A DNA stretch of 64,000 bases from Oreohelix idahoensis. Taxonomy: Eukaryota; Mollusca; Gastropoda; Stylommatophora; Oreohelicidae. The stretch lies in contig JAMPIV010022926.1 in NCBI GenBank assembly GCA_024509875.1, positions 152,501 through 216,500 of the forward strand, given 5' to 3'. Within the stretch, counting starts at the first letter, position 1. Each line of letters starts with the position of its first letter. The notes beneath the pieces are model-generated. The model searched no databases, was not told the origin of the DNA, and was given only the letters and a program-made list of their open reading frames with translations. The translations under genes and the position numbers were made by a program. This document shows, in pieces, positions 1 to 10,594 of this stretch.

Positions 1-625
1 TTTGCAAGATCGAATTGAGAGGTGAGTTTACTTCACATTATTTTTTAAAATTCCTTATGAAAACGGTGTATAAAAAATATGTTGAGTAACTTAAACCACT
101 TATCTTTGTAACAAATGTTTTAATAGTTATAAATAAATAAAATAAGCTACTCTTATTTTACATTTTAGGTATGTTGCCATTTGGCAACAAAAGTCGATTA
201 AGGAATAAAAACCACTTCATGTTGCCAATTGGCAACAGTTGCTTTTTACCTAATAAATGATATTTAATGTTGTATTTCTCTGTAATCAACAACATTAGTA
301 TTTTATTCTCATTATAATTGATTAAACTTCATCATTTAAAAAAAAGTTGTTATTTGCAATTTTATGTATCCTAAAAAGGTCAATGTAAATAGTAGAATTA
401 CCAGTATAAATTACTAATAATATTGTAAATGAATAAAACATATTTACTTCATCTAGACTTGACTTTTAGAACTAAACTACACATGATAACCACTAAAAGT
501 GCCAGTAATCACAAAACATAATGTATCATCAGATGAGATTAAACAATTTTGTGATGAAAAACTTTTGAATTACAAAATGTATATGTTGTCATTTTTATTT
601 TTTTTTTTTTTTACAGTTAAACACA

Positions 626-2661
626 ATGGATCCTCAAAAGTTTTACAGCCAAAAGACTACAATCTATAGACCAATACCTGAGGCTTCTAGCGATAATGAG
701 CTGTCAGACAGTGAGGCTGAAGACATCCTGGATAACACGTGGCAACCCGGCCCTTCCTCGGACACAACCGATTCAGGTTTGTTGAATTTAATTGATGTTT
801 TTTTTTTAATGTGGCCACTTTATTTCAGACTGCAGTTGTAGCCTTGTCCATCAGTGTACAACCTATGTACAGTTTCAGCCTAGTCCATCAGGTACTAAAT
901 ATCGGCTGACGGAGACTTACTTGTGGAACGCTTTATACCATAATGTGGATTAGAATAATTTTTATCATTATTACTATTATCAGAATAATAACATGTACAC
1001 CAGTATACCAATAAATGATTGTTTATGTTGCCAGATAATTAATATCTTTGTTTTCTTTTTTTCAGAATCATCTGCATCAGAGCTGGAGGACACAGATGTA
1101 ACCTTTGATCGTCGTCGGATGCTATGGAGACACCGTGAAGCCTCAGATGTATCTTCTGAAGCTCCGCCCTTCTCTGGTGATTCGGCACACGTATCAGTTA
1201 CCTCAGAACCAATAGAATACTTCCGCAAATTCATTGATGATGATACAATGGCACATATGGTCACTGAATCAAACAAGTACAGCATCCAGAAAAACATCAT
1301 GAAGCCTCTCAGATTGAGCCAGCCAGAACTGGAACAGTTTTTTGGAATTGCGTTTATGATGAGTATTGTTAGAATGCCCAGTTGTAAATTGTACTGGGAC
1401 TCTACAACGCGCTATGGACTTGTTGCTGATACTATGACGAACAAGAGGTTTAAAGAAATCAAAAGTAACATTCACTGCAATGACAACAACAAGCAGCAAG
1501 ACAATGAAGGCGACAAATTGTTCAAATTAAGACCTTTAGTTGACGCTGTGAAAGTGGAATTCAATTCAATCAAACCAGCAGAAAGGCTGAGCATTGATGA
1601 GCAAGTTATCCCATTCAAAGGTCAATCATCTCTGCGTCAGTACAACCCAAAGAAACCCAAAAAAGTGGGGCTATAAAGTCTTCGTTTGTTCAAGCATTTC
1701 TGGTTTGATTCATGATTTTGAAATTTACACTGGAAAAATTGACGTGTGTCCTGGCCAACCTGATTTAGGAGCATCAGCTAATATCGTGCTGAGACTTCTT
1801 CAACGTATCCCTAAAAATGTGTGGCATAAAGTATATTTTGACAACTGGTTTAATTCGCCAGCATTGCAGGCATGCCTCTGGAAACAAGGCATTGCATGTC
1901 TTGGCACTGTCCGCGCAAACCGCTGAAAGGGTGTAATCTGTGTTCCGATAAGGAACTGAAAACGAAAGGAAGAGGGTCATCTGTTGTTTGTACTGCAGCA
2001 ACAAACGGAGCCACATTGAAAGCTATCAAATGGTATGACAATAAAGCAGTCACACTGCTAAGCACCTATGCAGCAGTTGAACCACAATGTGTAGTCAGAA
2101 GATGGGACAAAAGCCAAGAAGGAAATACACATTTCTTGCCCTGCAGCTGTGAAAGAATATAACATGTTCATGGGAGGGGTAGATTTGCTGGACTCCTTGC
2201 TGGCACTCTATCGTATACCTATTAGATCCAAGAAATGGTACCACAGAATATTGTTTCATTTCCTGGATGTTTCTGTGGTGCAAGCTTGGCTAACTTATTG
2301 TTCAGATGTGTGTAAGGATGGTATGGAAAAAAAGGACAGACTACCATTAGTTGATTTCAAGTTGCAGATTGCTTTGTGTCTCCTAAAAGCAGGAAAAAGT
2401 GAAAATAATAAAAGGGGAAGGCCATCAGGAAGCACTGAGACACAGCTGGTGGCTAAAAAGAAGAGAGGGCAAACAGCAAATGTACCTCCTTTTCATGTCA
2501 GAACTGACAATGTTGGCCACAGCCCCAATTCCGTCACCAACAAAGGGAGATGCAAACTTCCTGGATGCAAGGGGTACTCCAGAACTGTCTGTGAGAAGTG
2601 TAACCTACACTTGTGCCTCAATAAACATTCAAACTGTTTCAAAGTATTTCATGAAACATGA
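626..2661 (+). pseudogene. piggyBac transposase, spliced, frameshifted
   Basis: This is a DDE_Tnp_1_7-type transposase that cuts and pastes at TTAA. Exon 1 (626-776) is acidic and starts MDPQKFYSQK. A GT at 777 and a pyrimidine-rich TTTTTTCAG ending at 1065 define a 289-bp intron, and the reading phase matches exactly across it. Exon 2 runs from 1066. The expected acidic residues are visible: D in SIDEQVIPFKG (about 1597), D in YFDNWFNSP (about 1840), and the MGGVDLLDS motif (about 2170). A C-terminal Cys/His cluster (RCKLPGC...CEKCNLHLC) near 2551-2640 matches the family's zinc-binding tail. The frame is lost near 1665, a stop follows TVRANR at about 1924, and the frame changes again near 2150, so no intact transposase is encoded. 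Total length is close to the usual 550-600 residues. The upstream T-run at 596-613 is unremarkable. Confidence 0.88.
777..1065 (+). other. Intron of the piggyBac transposase
   Basis: The intron begins CAG|GTTTG and ends TTTTCTTTTTTTCAG. Splicing joins the first base of a codon in exon 1 to AA in exon 2 and keeps the acidic N-terminal region open across the junction. The intron body is AT-rich with in-frame stops. Confidence 0.7.
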
Positions 2662-3082
2662 GTGTGGAGCTGTGATTGAGTCACGAGACAGAATATTTTT
2701 TTTTTCAGTAACTATATGTTTCATTGTATGTGTGGCATTTTCTGTATAAATTACACTTAACTTCATGAAGTTTCACAAATTTTGTTGTCTGCTATTTACT
2801 GTTTAAATATTAAATGTAGGTAGGGAGTAAAAAAAGGTGAAATAGATGTTGTTAGACATAAAAACATAGTTAAAAGATATATGTTGCCAAATGGCAACAA
2901 TAAATGTTCCCAACCTTAATGGTGATTTGTTGCCAATTGGCAACATACCCATAAAACACTAACTAAACATTTTTTTGCCCAAAATTAACCTTCACACCAC
3001 TTTTCAGACATGGGACAGCCACAAAAACCACTCCAAGAATTTTTTTTCCAACTATTTCATAAATGGCCCAATAGAGGGTTAA

Positions 3083-4046
3083 AATGGTTGGTCGCAAAGA
3101 AAAAAACTTATCTCTAATGCCTTTCTTTCCCCGTCAACAAACCATCCAGACACCTGCGCGTATTACAAATAAACGATAACTGGATTTATGCTGGAACGTG
3201 CCGAAACAGACCTCAAAGTATTCACATCTGTTGCTGAGTAAATAACTGCTAAGGGCTCAAGTAGTAGTATACAATGGAGGAAACGGTTAGTATTCTGTAG
3301 CGCGCCTTGTTATCTAACTATTACCCTCTAACTATTATACTCTTCTTGTTATCTCAACTCCGCCATCTTCCCTAAAAATCCTCTTCTTGTTATCTAACTA
3401 TTATCTCTATATAAAAATCCTCTTCTTGTTATCTAACTATTATCTCTATATAAAAATCCTCTTCTTGTTATCTCAAGTCCGCCATCTTGACCCTCCTCTT
3501 CTTGTTATCTCAAGTCCGCCATCTTGCCCCATATACCCTCTTCTTGTTATCTCAAGTCCCCCATCTTGACCCTCCTCTTCTTGTTATCTCAAGTCCGCCA
3601 TCTTGCCACATTTTCCCTATATAAAAAACCTCTAAATATACCCCTCTTCTTGTTATCTCAAGTCCGCCATCTTGCTCCATATACCCTCTTCTTGTTATCT
3701 CAAGTCCGCCATCTTGCCCCATATAACCTCTTCTTGTTATCTCAAGTCCGCCATCTTACCCCTGCAGGCGCGCCTGCAGACTGCGCTTATATAAAAGTCA
3801 CGCGCCTGCAGGCGCGCCTGCAGCGCGACTGCAGAAATCGCCTCGTTTCCGCCATTGTATACTACTACTTGAGCCCTTAGCAGTTATTTACTCAGCAACA
3901 GATGTGAATACTTTGAGGTCTGTTTCGGCACGTTCCAGCATAAATCCAGTTATCGTTTATTTGTAATATGCGCAGGTGTCTGGATGGTTTGTTGACGGGG
4001 AAAGAAAGGCATTAGAGATAAGTTTTTTTCTTTGCGACCAACCATT
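3083..4046. mobile_element. TTAA-flanked foldback (miniature) element with 206-bp terminal inverted repeats
   Basis: The left arm, 3083 to about 3289, starts AATGGTTGGTCGC. The right arm, about 3841-4046, is its reverse complement with only two mismatches seen by eye. TTAA sits directly outside both ends (3079-3082 and 4047-4050), consistent with a TTAA target duplication. The interior is a minisatellite plus a GC-rich Pst-like stretch (CCTGCAGGCGCGCCTGCAG, 3763-3830). It has no coding capacity. The inner end of the right arm (TTTCCGCCATTGTATACTACT) recurs at about 10662-10682 next to a similar TATATAAAAGTCA...GCGCC segment, so this is probably a deletion derivative of the larger element lying at 4051-10682. 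The superfamily is not certain: TTAA suggests piggyBac machinery, but the termini do not resemble those of the neighbouring piggyBac. Confidence 0.85.
3340..3765 (+). repeat. Minisatellite inside the foldback element
   Basis: About ten imperfect copies of a unit beginning CCTCTTCTTGTTATCT, with two continuations: AACTATTATCTCTATATAAAAAT in the first copies and CAAGTCCGCCATCTTG in later ones. Unit length varies from about 37 to 58 bp. Short open frames across it are simply the repeat translated. Confidence 0.85.
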
Positions 4047-4050
4047 TTAA

Positions 4051-4886
4051 ACAAAAGTTTTACAAAAAAATAAAATAAAATAGAGTATCTAACAAAGTAT
4101 TTTTGAAATAAAACTTAACAAAAAAGTGAGAAACACGTTAGAATGTTAAATATATGTCTGTTATTTCTCTGTTTAAATACCTGGCCGTTTGTTGTTCGCT
4201 AGGCGTATTTTTCTTAACAGACACTGTGAAGACATAACCTACACAAAGGTCTAAATGTGTGTGTGTGTGTGTGTGTGTGTATTCGATTTTTCGCTAGCCA
4301 GTGTTGTTAAAATCTGTTTCAAAATAGTCTAACTGTTAATATCTGTTAAGATGTTAACTCAGATACTAAATTGTTATCTGTGTTATGTTAAATTTTTACA
4401 CGTCATTTTTATAGAACGGTTGATTTTAGTTATGACTTACCCGATTATGTACTATAGGTTAATAATTTTCCTTAGTTTAAAACTTAGTCATGTTTGTCAC
4501 CTACTGTTAGACAAGTATTTTGTTCATTTTATTTTTGCGAGGTTTATTTGTGTTAACATAACAAATATAAAAAAAGACAGAATCTGATAACTCAAAAATT
4601 AATAAACATTTTTATCACATTAAAAATAATATTTAGAACATACCATATTTGTCGAACTACACAAAGAAAAACGCCTTGGTATGGTACAAACGATCAAACA
4701 CGTTAATAAAGCTTATTTCTTAAACGACAGGGGAAAATCATCACATGTCTCGCAAACATGTTGGGTCACGCACAGACTGGGTTTTTTAATCGATATCTTT
4801 GTTGACACAGCGCGCGCGCGGGGCATTTCTTTCACATAGAATAAGAAATAAGACTGTGTGTTATTTACCTGTTTATTCTCATTCTC

Positions 4887-4917
<31 letters not shown>

Positions 4918-5036
4918 CTCTCTCTCTTTTTCTCTTTCTCTCTCTTTCTTTCTCTCTAACTCTCTCTCTCTCTCTGTCTTTCTTTCTCTGTTTGTCTCTC
5001 TCTCTTTTCGCTCTGTTCTCTCTCTCTCTCTTTCTT

Positions 5037-5071
<35 letters not shown>

Positions 5072-5100
5072 CATGTTTAATAAAACTCAAAACACACGTA
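4051..5100 (+). other. Leader-like AT-rich region, copy 1 (diverged duplicate of 6236-7820)
   Basis: No protein gene is evident here. The segment matches 6236-7820 block by block in the same order: the GCTAGGCGTATTTTTCTTAACA block (4198 vs 6352), TTTTTCGCTAGCCAGTGTTG (4289 vs 6787), AAATTCCTTAGTTTAAA-type blocks (4468 vs 6950), an ACAGCGCGCGCGC block (4807 vs 7559), and TTATTTACCTGTTTATTCTC followed by a long CT tract (4862 vs 7686). In copy 2 this leader runs into a zinc-finger gene, so copy 1 is probably a promoter, 5' UTR or intron segment that has lost its gene. Confidence 0.65.
4884..5069 (+). repeat. (CT)n-rich tract, leader copy 1
   Basis: This is a polypyrimidine tract of CTCTCT and CTTT units. 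Long SLSLSL or RERERE open frames across it on both strands are repeat translations, not genes. It corresponds in position to the tract at 7698-7790. Confidence 0.9.
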
Positions 5101-5103
5101 GTT

Positions 5104-5400
5104 TTTTTCTTTTAACGCCCTTGGTCATACACACACACACGTTCATACTTTACTAGCTCTGCATTTAAGTTATCGTGGCCAGGTGTTTTTCCATTCTTTA
5201 ACCCCTTGATTGCCGTGATGGTTTCTTCCTTCCGTGGAATGTTTGTATTAACATCTTGAGCGTTTTCAGCTTGAGGAACATTGAACTGTGTCTCTGGTGG
5301 TTCCTTGTTCAGAGTTTTTCTGATATGCCCTGCCCATCTTGTTTCCTGTCCCTTTACTGTCGTGATGAGATTTCTTTGCTTATCTCTTACTAATGTAATA
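5104..5400 (-). pseudogene. LINE reverse transcriptase N-terminal fragment
   Basis: Read on the minus strand, the segment encodes the region just before the RT core of a non-LTR retrotransposon, with recognisable stretches such as KGQETRWAGHIRK, EPPETQFNVPQ, NTNIPRKEET and IKGLKNGKTPGHDNLNAEL. No endonuclease or catalytic RT motif is present. It lies directly after the CT tract of leader copy 1 and probably interrupted it. Confidence 0.7.
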
Positions 5401-5419
5401 TTGTTTGCCCGGTGGTCAC

Positions 5420-5650
5420 ATTTCTATCATAGCGAGGGGATATTTCTGTCGTCTAGAGGGCATATTTCTGTCGTCTAGAGGGCATATTTCTGTCGTCTAG
5501 AGGACATATTTCTGTCGTCTAGAGGGCATATTTCTGTCGTCTAGAGGGCATATTTCTGTCGTCTAGAGGGCATATTTCTGTCGTCTAGAGGGCATATTTC
5601 TGTCGTCTAGAGGGCATATTTCTATAACCCGACAGGGATATTTCTATTTA
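5420..5650 (+). repeat. 22-bp minisatellite
   Basis: Eight near-identical copies of a 22-bp unit, CATATTTCTGTCGTCTAGAGGG, with degenerate copies at both edges. No coding role is visible. Confidence 0.9.
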
Positions 5651-6235
5651 TTTAATGTACTATATTTCCATGGTAGCCTCCTGTTTGGCACGATTGGTAG
5701 ACAATATAAAAACCTATCACCACATCCCGCACTTGTAAAATAAAATAAAAAAATAAAAAATTTAAAAAAGTGAAAACCTTAAGTAGCGGATTCGAACACA
5801 TGAACGAAGGAATGTTTCTACTATTGTTCGATTGTGTTTTTGCCCTAGTGACGTGAACAGAAATTTACGCGTGATGTTTTTTGTGCGGGTCATTGATCTG
5901 GTTTCAAACCAAAGCGGGGTCGATTTTCCTGTTCATACGTTATGATAACGTTTTTATCGACCAAACCATGCCGAAGCGCTTGCACGCTAACTATTTTCTG
6001 AAACTGTGTCTCTACACAACAACCAATCTGGCTCCATCACGAAATTCATACGCTCGGACTACTTTTATTGGAAAATCATTGTCTTAATCATGAATTGTTT
6101 TAGACATGTCTCATTCTTTAACCAGACCTGGACCGGTGAACGTCTCTGAAAAAACGTTGTGAAAGCCTTCTCATATCAAACTTCTGAAAAAGCAACAGCT
6201 CACCACCAAACGTATGTTATTCTGTTTTTATTCGT
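5651..6235. other. Unassigned AT-rich stretch
   Basis: Short open frames only (for example 5881-6087), without a recognisable motif. It lies between the 22-bp minisatellite and leader copy 2. I see nothing else here. Confidence 0.4.
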
Positions 6236-7848
6236 ATTTTGTGTTAAATATCTCTGGCCTTTAAGAGATATATGTCTGTGTCTTTTTAAGGGTATTAAGA
6301 CTCTGTGGAAAAATATCTGGGTATGTGTTTGTGTTTTCATTTTTTTTCCTAGGCGTATTTTCTTAACACTCAGAGACTGGAAGAAAACCCTATGCAAAGT
6401 TCTAAATGTAAACTCGGTACATGTATATGTGTGTATTCGTCTGTTTTTCCCTGTAATATAAAAATAATAATAGGAAGTTAAAATATATAACACTTCTTTA
6501 TGTATAAAAAATAAATATTTTTATATAGCTGTTTGTTTTTGCTAGGATATATACAATAAATATCTTTATGTTTAAAAATATCTGTTTTGGTTGTATTCGT
6601 TTGTTTTCGTTTATGTTTTCGGTATTCGTGTTTTTGTGTTAAGGTGTTAAATATAAATAAATATCTCTGTTATTTTTATCTGTGTGTTTTGTTAAGATGT
6701 TAACTCCGAGGCTAACTTATTATTCCTTATCCGTGTGTTGTATTAAATATCTGTTTTCTATTTAAAAGACATGTCTGTGTATTCGCTTTTTCGCTAGCCA
6801 GTGTTGGTAAAGGTTGTTTCAAAGTTAATATGTCTAGACTAATAGGTATTTTAATAATAGTTGTTTGTTAAATTCTTACTTGTGTGTATGGTTTAGCTAA
6901 GTTAAGAATTATCCGACTTATTTTTTATGTGCTGGGTATAGTAGTGAGAAAAATTCCTTAGTTTAAACCTTATCTACGTTTCTCGTCTATTGTTAAACTC
7001 GTGCGAAAGCAAATTATATTTGGGTTTTGAAAAATTATCCGTGATACTTACAACTTGTAATACTTTCTGATAACAACACTCTAAACTTGTATAGACTAAT
7101 AGTCTATTTCAAATACTTGCTTGGATGTAGCGCAAAGACGTTTGGGTAGATCGATAAATTGATTTGATTCCACAACACATGCGCTCGAGTCGTATTTCTG
7201 TACTCACAAGCTGCTTCTATAAAGAACTTCTCATAGTAACTACAAACATATTACTTTAAAAATAACTAAGGACCCGAGTCACTACAAACTACCTAACCAG
7301 CCCGTGAAAATTAGACAACATAATAGTTTAGAAAATAGCGTATTTTGGCTTTTAAAACAATACTGAACTACACACGGAAAAAGATAGAGATAATACAATC
7401 AACATATTACATTAAGTCACCTTGCTATAACCATGATTGAAACTAACATACACTTTAATAAATACTTATATTTTCGTTATTTTAAAAAAGGACAGGTCAA
7501 CTCGGTACTGTCTCGCGAACGGGCTGAGTTGTAAATCCATATCTTTATCTTTGCTTCAACAGCGCGCGCGCACGTGGACCATTCTGATATGTTAAACAAA
7601 ATTATTTCCTTTGATAACAGACTAAACAATAAGACTGGTTATAAGGAAGAGTAGGCGTGTTTATACCTATCTATAAGTCTGTGTTTTATTTACCTGTTTA
7701 TTCTCTCTCTCTTTCTCTCTTCCTCTCTCTCTCTCTTTCTCTTTCTCTTTCTCGCTCTCTCTCTCACTCTCTCTCTCTCTCTCTCTCATTACATGTATTT
7801 AATTTTATTTATGTGTGCCTAACGTCTTTTTGTTCGTCTTTTCACAGA
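6236..7848 (+). promoter_or_regulatory. Leader region (copy 2) upstream of the zinc-finger gene
   Basis: AT-rich DNA homologous to 4158-5090, longer because of extra internal sequence. Near its 3' end it carries a CT tract (7698-7790), then a pyrimidine-rich stretch ending TTCACAG at 7848 directly before ATGGAG, which looks like a splice acceptor at the start codon. This suggests that much of the region is a 5' intron or leader. No TATA box or initiator can be assigned with confidence. Confidence 0.5.
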
Positions 7849-8543
7849 TGGAGTCAACTCAACGACGGGGCTATGCCTTTTTACGCTGCCAGTCTGTTTT
7901 CAAGCGAGGTCATGATCTTACTCGGCATATGGCCACAGCACACGACCGCCACAATCATGAGTGCGCTTTCTGTGGTTTAGTATTTACCAGACCCGATACG
8001 CTGAAACGTCACATAGAGAATAAACATGGGTCCGGCTCAGCACAAACAGAGACATCGGTGGCACAAACCAATCTGATATGTAGCAGATGTGGGGAGACCT
8101 TCACGAGGCGCGCCGACCTATTACGACACAGCAAGACCAGGCACTCGCTGACTCTACTAGTATGTGAGGTCTGCAATAAAAACTTTACCCGCCTTGACAA
8201 TCTGCGCATCCACAGAAAACACCAACACACCTCTTCAACAGCAGCAGACACCGCAGCAACACCGCATAACCCACCAATACCACCGCACCATAATGACCGC
8301 GCACTATCATCAGGTGTCACAACAACAGACTCAAGATCGGCGCACCAACAGACACCACCAGCCGGTGCCATAACAGACTCGGCATCTATGGCGGCCTCTA
8401 CCACCACAACAACTTCCACACTACCAAGAGCCCCCTATTCAACAAGTCCCACCCCATCTCACCCACCAAAAACAGGCCAGACCAAGAAACGACCAATGTC
8501 TAGTCATCAAATCTCTAATAAAAAAAACTCGCTTGTCCTCTGA
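7849..8543 (+). CDS. C2H2 zinc-finger N-terminal part of a large element-borne protein
   Basis: The open frame runs upstream to 7815, but ATG at 7849 is preferred because a splice-acceptor-like CACAG ends at 7848. Residues 1-120 hold four C2H2 fingers: a degenerate first (one Cys missing, CQSVFKRGHDLTRHMATAH), then HECAFCGLVFTR...RHIENKH, LICSRCGETFTR...RHSKTRH and LVCEVCNKNFTR...HRKHQH. A Thr/Pro/Gln-rich linker follows to residue 230. Fingers plus such a linker form the front of long animal element proteins that continue into the domain found in fragments at 8533-8996, and often into a B-family DNA polymerase. Here the frame ends just past the linker. A role in binding the element's own DNA is an inference. 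Confidence 0.65.
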
Positions 8544-8996
8544 CCAAGACAGTTTAGGTGACTTACCAGCTGACATTAAAGAAATATATACACAGAATTG
8601 GAGTGCGATCAAGACACATACAAACAACCACAAATATTTGTCCACATTCACTTTTTTCCATAATAGCCAAAGAATTGAATGGGAAAGTCTTTTGCTTCCT
8701 TCTTTACACAACAGACAAAACGCTTCAAGATTAACTTCAGTCACCACGTAGTTTTGAGAGACAGAGAAACAAACCAATTACGCTTATTTCATGCCTCACA
8801 TAATAACGCGGTCGTCTTAGATCAACCCCACCTAGTCAAAAATCTTACAGATTTCAAATCTTTTGTCTCAAACTTACAAGACACCGACATTATCACAAAC
8901 GCACAATTAAACAGACCCAATACAAAATATTATGTTGAAGCAATCCCGGCCACATCCTTCTATCTATATCATATTCAAGACCACTCAATCGCTTGA
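8533..8996 (+). pseudogene. Conserved N-terminal domain of the same protein, frameshifted
   Basis: Two overlapping frames (8533-8751 and 8679-8996) carry consecutive parts of one domain: an ADIKEIYTQNWSAIKTH block, then TKRFKINFSHHVVLRD, LRLFHASHNN, and RPNTKYYVEAIPATSF. The frame changes near 8690, and there is a second break at about 8543 from the zinc-finger frame. I recognise the pattern (fold unknown to me) from large uncharacterised animal proteins that combine C2H2 fingers with a B-family DNA polymerase. The assignment rests on memory of the family and not on a search. The usual continuation into the polymerase is missing after DHSIA at 8996. Confidence 0.55.
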
Positions 8997-9199
8997 ACAA
9001 ACACCACAACAAAATAGACAAACACACTTTCTTAGAAGTCCTCAATACGCAACAAGCACAGGGTGGGAAAAATATCGGGTTCAGAGCACACAAATCCTCC
9101 ATCTACACATACGAACAACACCGCAACGCCCTGTCTTACTTTTACATAAAACGACAGGTACACCCCGACAACGTCACCACATCACCCCTCAACATTTAA
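8986..9199 (+). pseudogene. Possible C-terminal tail of the same large protein
   Basis: An open frame with TFLEVLNTQQAQGGKNIGFR, SSIYTYEQHRNALSYFYIKR and a terminus ending TTSPLNI-stop. The ending resembles the carboxy-terminal tail of the animal element proteins proposed above (a tyrosine-rich SYFY-KR stretch and a short terminal motif). If so, several kilobases of polymerase coding sequence were deleted at about 8990. This is an inference of moderate strength. Otherwise it is an unrecognised short frame. Confidence 0.4.
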
Positions 9200-9217
9200 A
9201 CTATCTGTACACACAGA

Positions 9218-9400
9218 TTTTTTTTTTTTTTTTTCTTAACCAGCGGCACTTGGGCTTTCAGCCCTTCGGCCCAATGACATGTCATTGCGAGGCTGGGGAA
9301 CCTGAGGACTTTCCTTCCAACCCGGTCAGGAGCTTCGCTCCTTCCCATCCACAGAGGGTTTATCACAGGAGCCGTTCAGGCTATTCAGTCAAATTTTCTA
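9218..9400 (-). mobile_element. SINE, 5'-truncated (family 1)
   Basis: Near-identical over about 165 bp to 48345-48520. On the minus strand it runs from the central body to a poly(A) tail (the T run at about 9220-9233). The body contains a stable hairpin, GGGCCGAAGGGCTGAAAGCCC on the minus strand (split here as GGGCCGAAGG and GCTGAAAGCCC). The tRNA-like head seen in the other copy is absent, so this copy is truncated at its 5' end near 9400. Confidence 0.85.
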
Positions 9401-10594
9401 CAGGTATATACATAATCTCTCTATTTCTTACGACAATGTGACGACTCCCCTCAAGGTCTGGCCTGCAGCTGTGATATTTTTATTGTAAATATTGTATATT
9501 TTGAACATACATCCTTCCTATATATATGTTATTTTTCAATTGTACATTCATTTGTGATTTGATAAAAAATTACCAATATAATACCCATATATGATTTGAT
9601 AAAAAATTACTGCACAATGTATTATGTTAAAAAATACTATATATTACCATATACGTTTGATACTACAAAAACACTATTGAATATAAAATAAAAACTATAT
9701 TAACTAAAATTCTTCTTTTGTTACCTATATCGTCTGTTGTCTAATTGTTTGTCTAAATATATCGTCTAATTGTTCGTACATCTGTTGTAAAATATATGTC
9801 TAAATATATCGTCTTCTTATTATCTAAGTCTATCGTCTAACTGTTCGTATAACTGTTGTAAAATATGTCTATATGTAAAATAAACAACACACAACAATAC
9901 CGTGACGCACTTTCGATGGTAGACCTAGTACAGGTCTCTAAAACTTCACTCCCATATATATATTGTATATACAACAATTAAAATACACGCACACAAAAAC
10001 CCATACCCCAACACACCCCACGATTCAACAGCCCCTCAAACTACAACACACAATTAAGACACCTACAACCAAACACTCTACCGGTACAATACATCACACA
10101 CAAAATCCACCCTAACCCAACCCGCCAGCTACATCGTCACCCACGCCAACACAAAAAGGCACTTCAAAAAACCTCTTAGTAACCCAACATTATCGATTTT
10201 TTATATTTTTTATACATATATTGTATGTATACATGTATAAACAAACACACCAATACACTACCAACACAATACTTCACACAAAAATCCACCCTAACCCACC
10301 CCGCCAGCTACCCCTACAACATACATCGTCACCCACGCCAACACGAAAAAAGGCACTTCAAAAAACCTCTTAGTAACCTACTAACCTACCATTATCGATT
10401 TTTTAAATTTTCCGTCATTATCGATTTTTTATATTTTTTATATATATTGTATGTATACATGTATAAACAAACACACCCGCCGTTGCCGAACAAATTTATT
10501 GCTATATAAAAAGTCATACGTCTGATCGTCAGAGGAAGCCCCGCCGCTAAAATATATCGCTATATAAAAAGTCATGCGCCGCCGCCTGAAACGC
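9401..10594. other. AT-rich non-coding region with internal repeats, 3' part of the larger element
   Basis: No gene is visible. At 9710-9870 there are short repeats of ATATCGTCTAATTGTT and CTTCTTATTATCTAAGTC, reminiscent of the CTTCTTGTTATCTCAAGTC minisatellite in the foldback element. At about 10060-10490 two imperfect copies of a roughly 200-230-bp unit occur. Markers are CATCGTCACCCACGCCAACAC, AAAAAACCTCTTAGTAACC, ATTATCGATTTTTTA and ATTGTATGTATACATGTATA. Confidence 0.6.

Larger units (their letters stand above)
1..3078 (+). mobile_element. piggyBac-type DNA transposon (left end not resolved)
   Basis: This region holds a piggyBac transposase gene bracketed by paired subterminal palindromes of the form GTTGCCAnTTGGCAAC: about 174-190 and 221-236 on the left, 2883-2898 and 2929-2944 on the right, with the outer pair embedded in inverted matches of GGTATGTTGCC. 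The right terminus looks clear: AGAGGG at 3073-3078 followed by TTAA at 3079-3082, the end and target expected for piggyBac. The matching left end (TTAACCCT...) is not visible and probably lies before the window or is eroded. The right TTAA is shared with the left flank of the adjoining foldback element, so the two insertions abut exactly. Confidence 0.8.

Noticed and set aside
4799..5080. SLSLSL and RERERE open frames on both strands
   Set aside because: They are translations of a CT microsatellite, with no codon structure of a gene.
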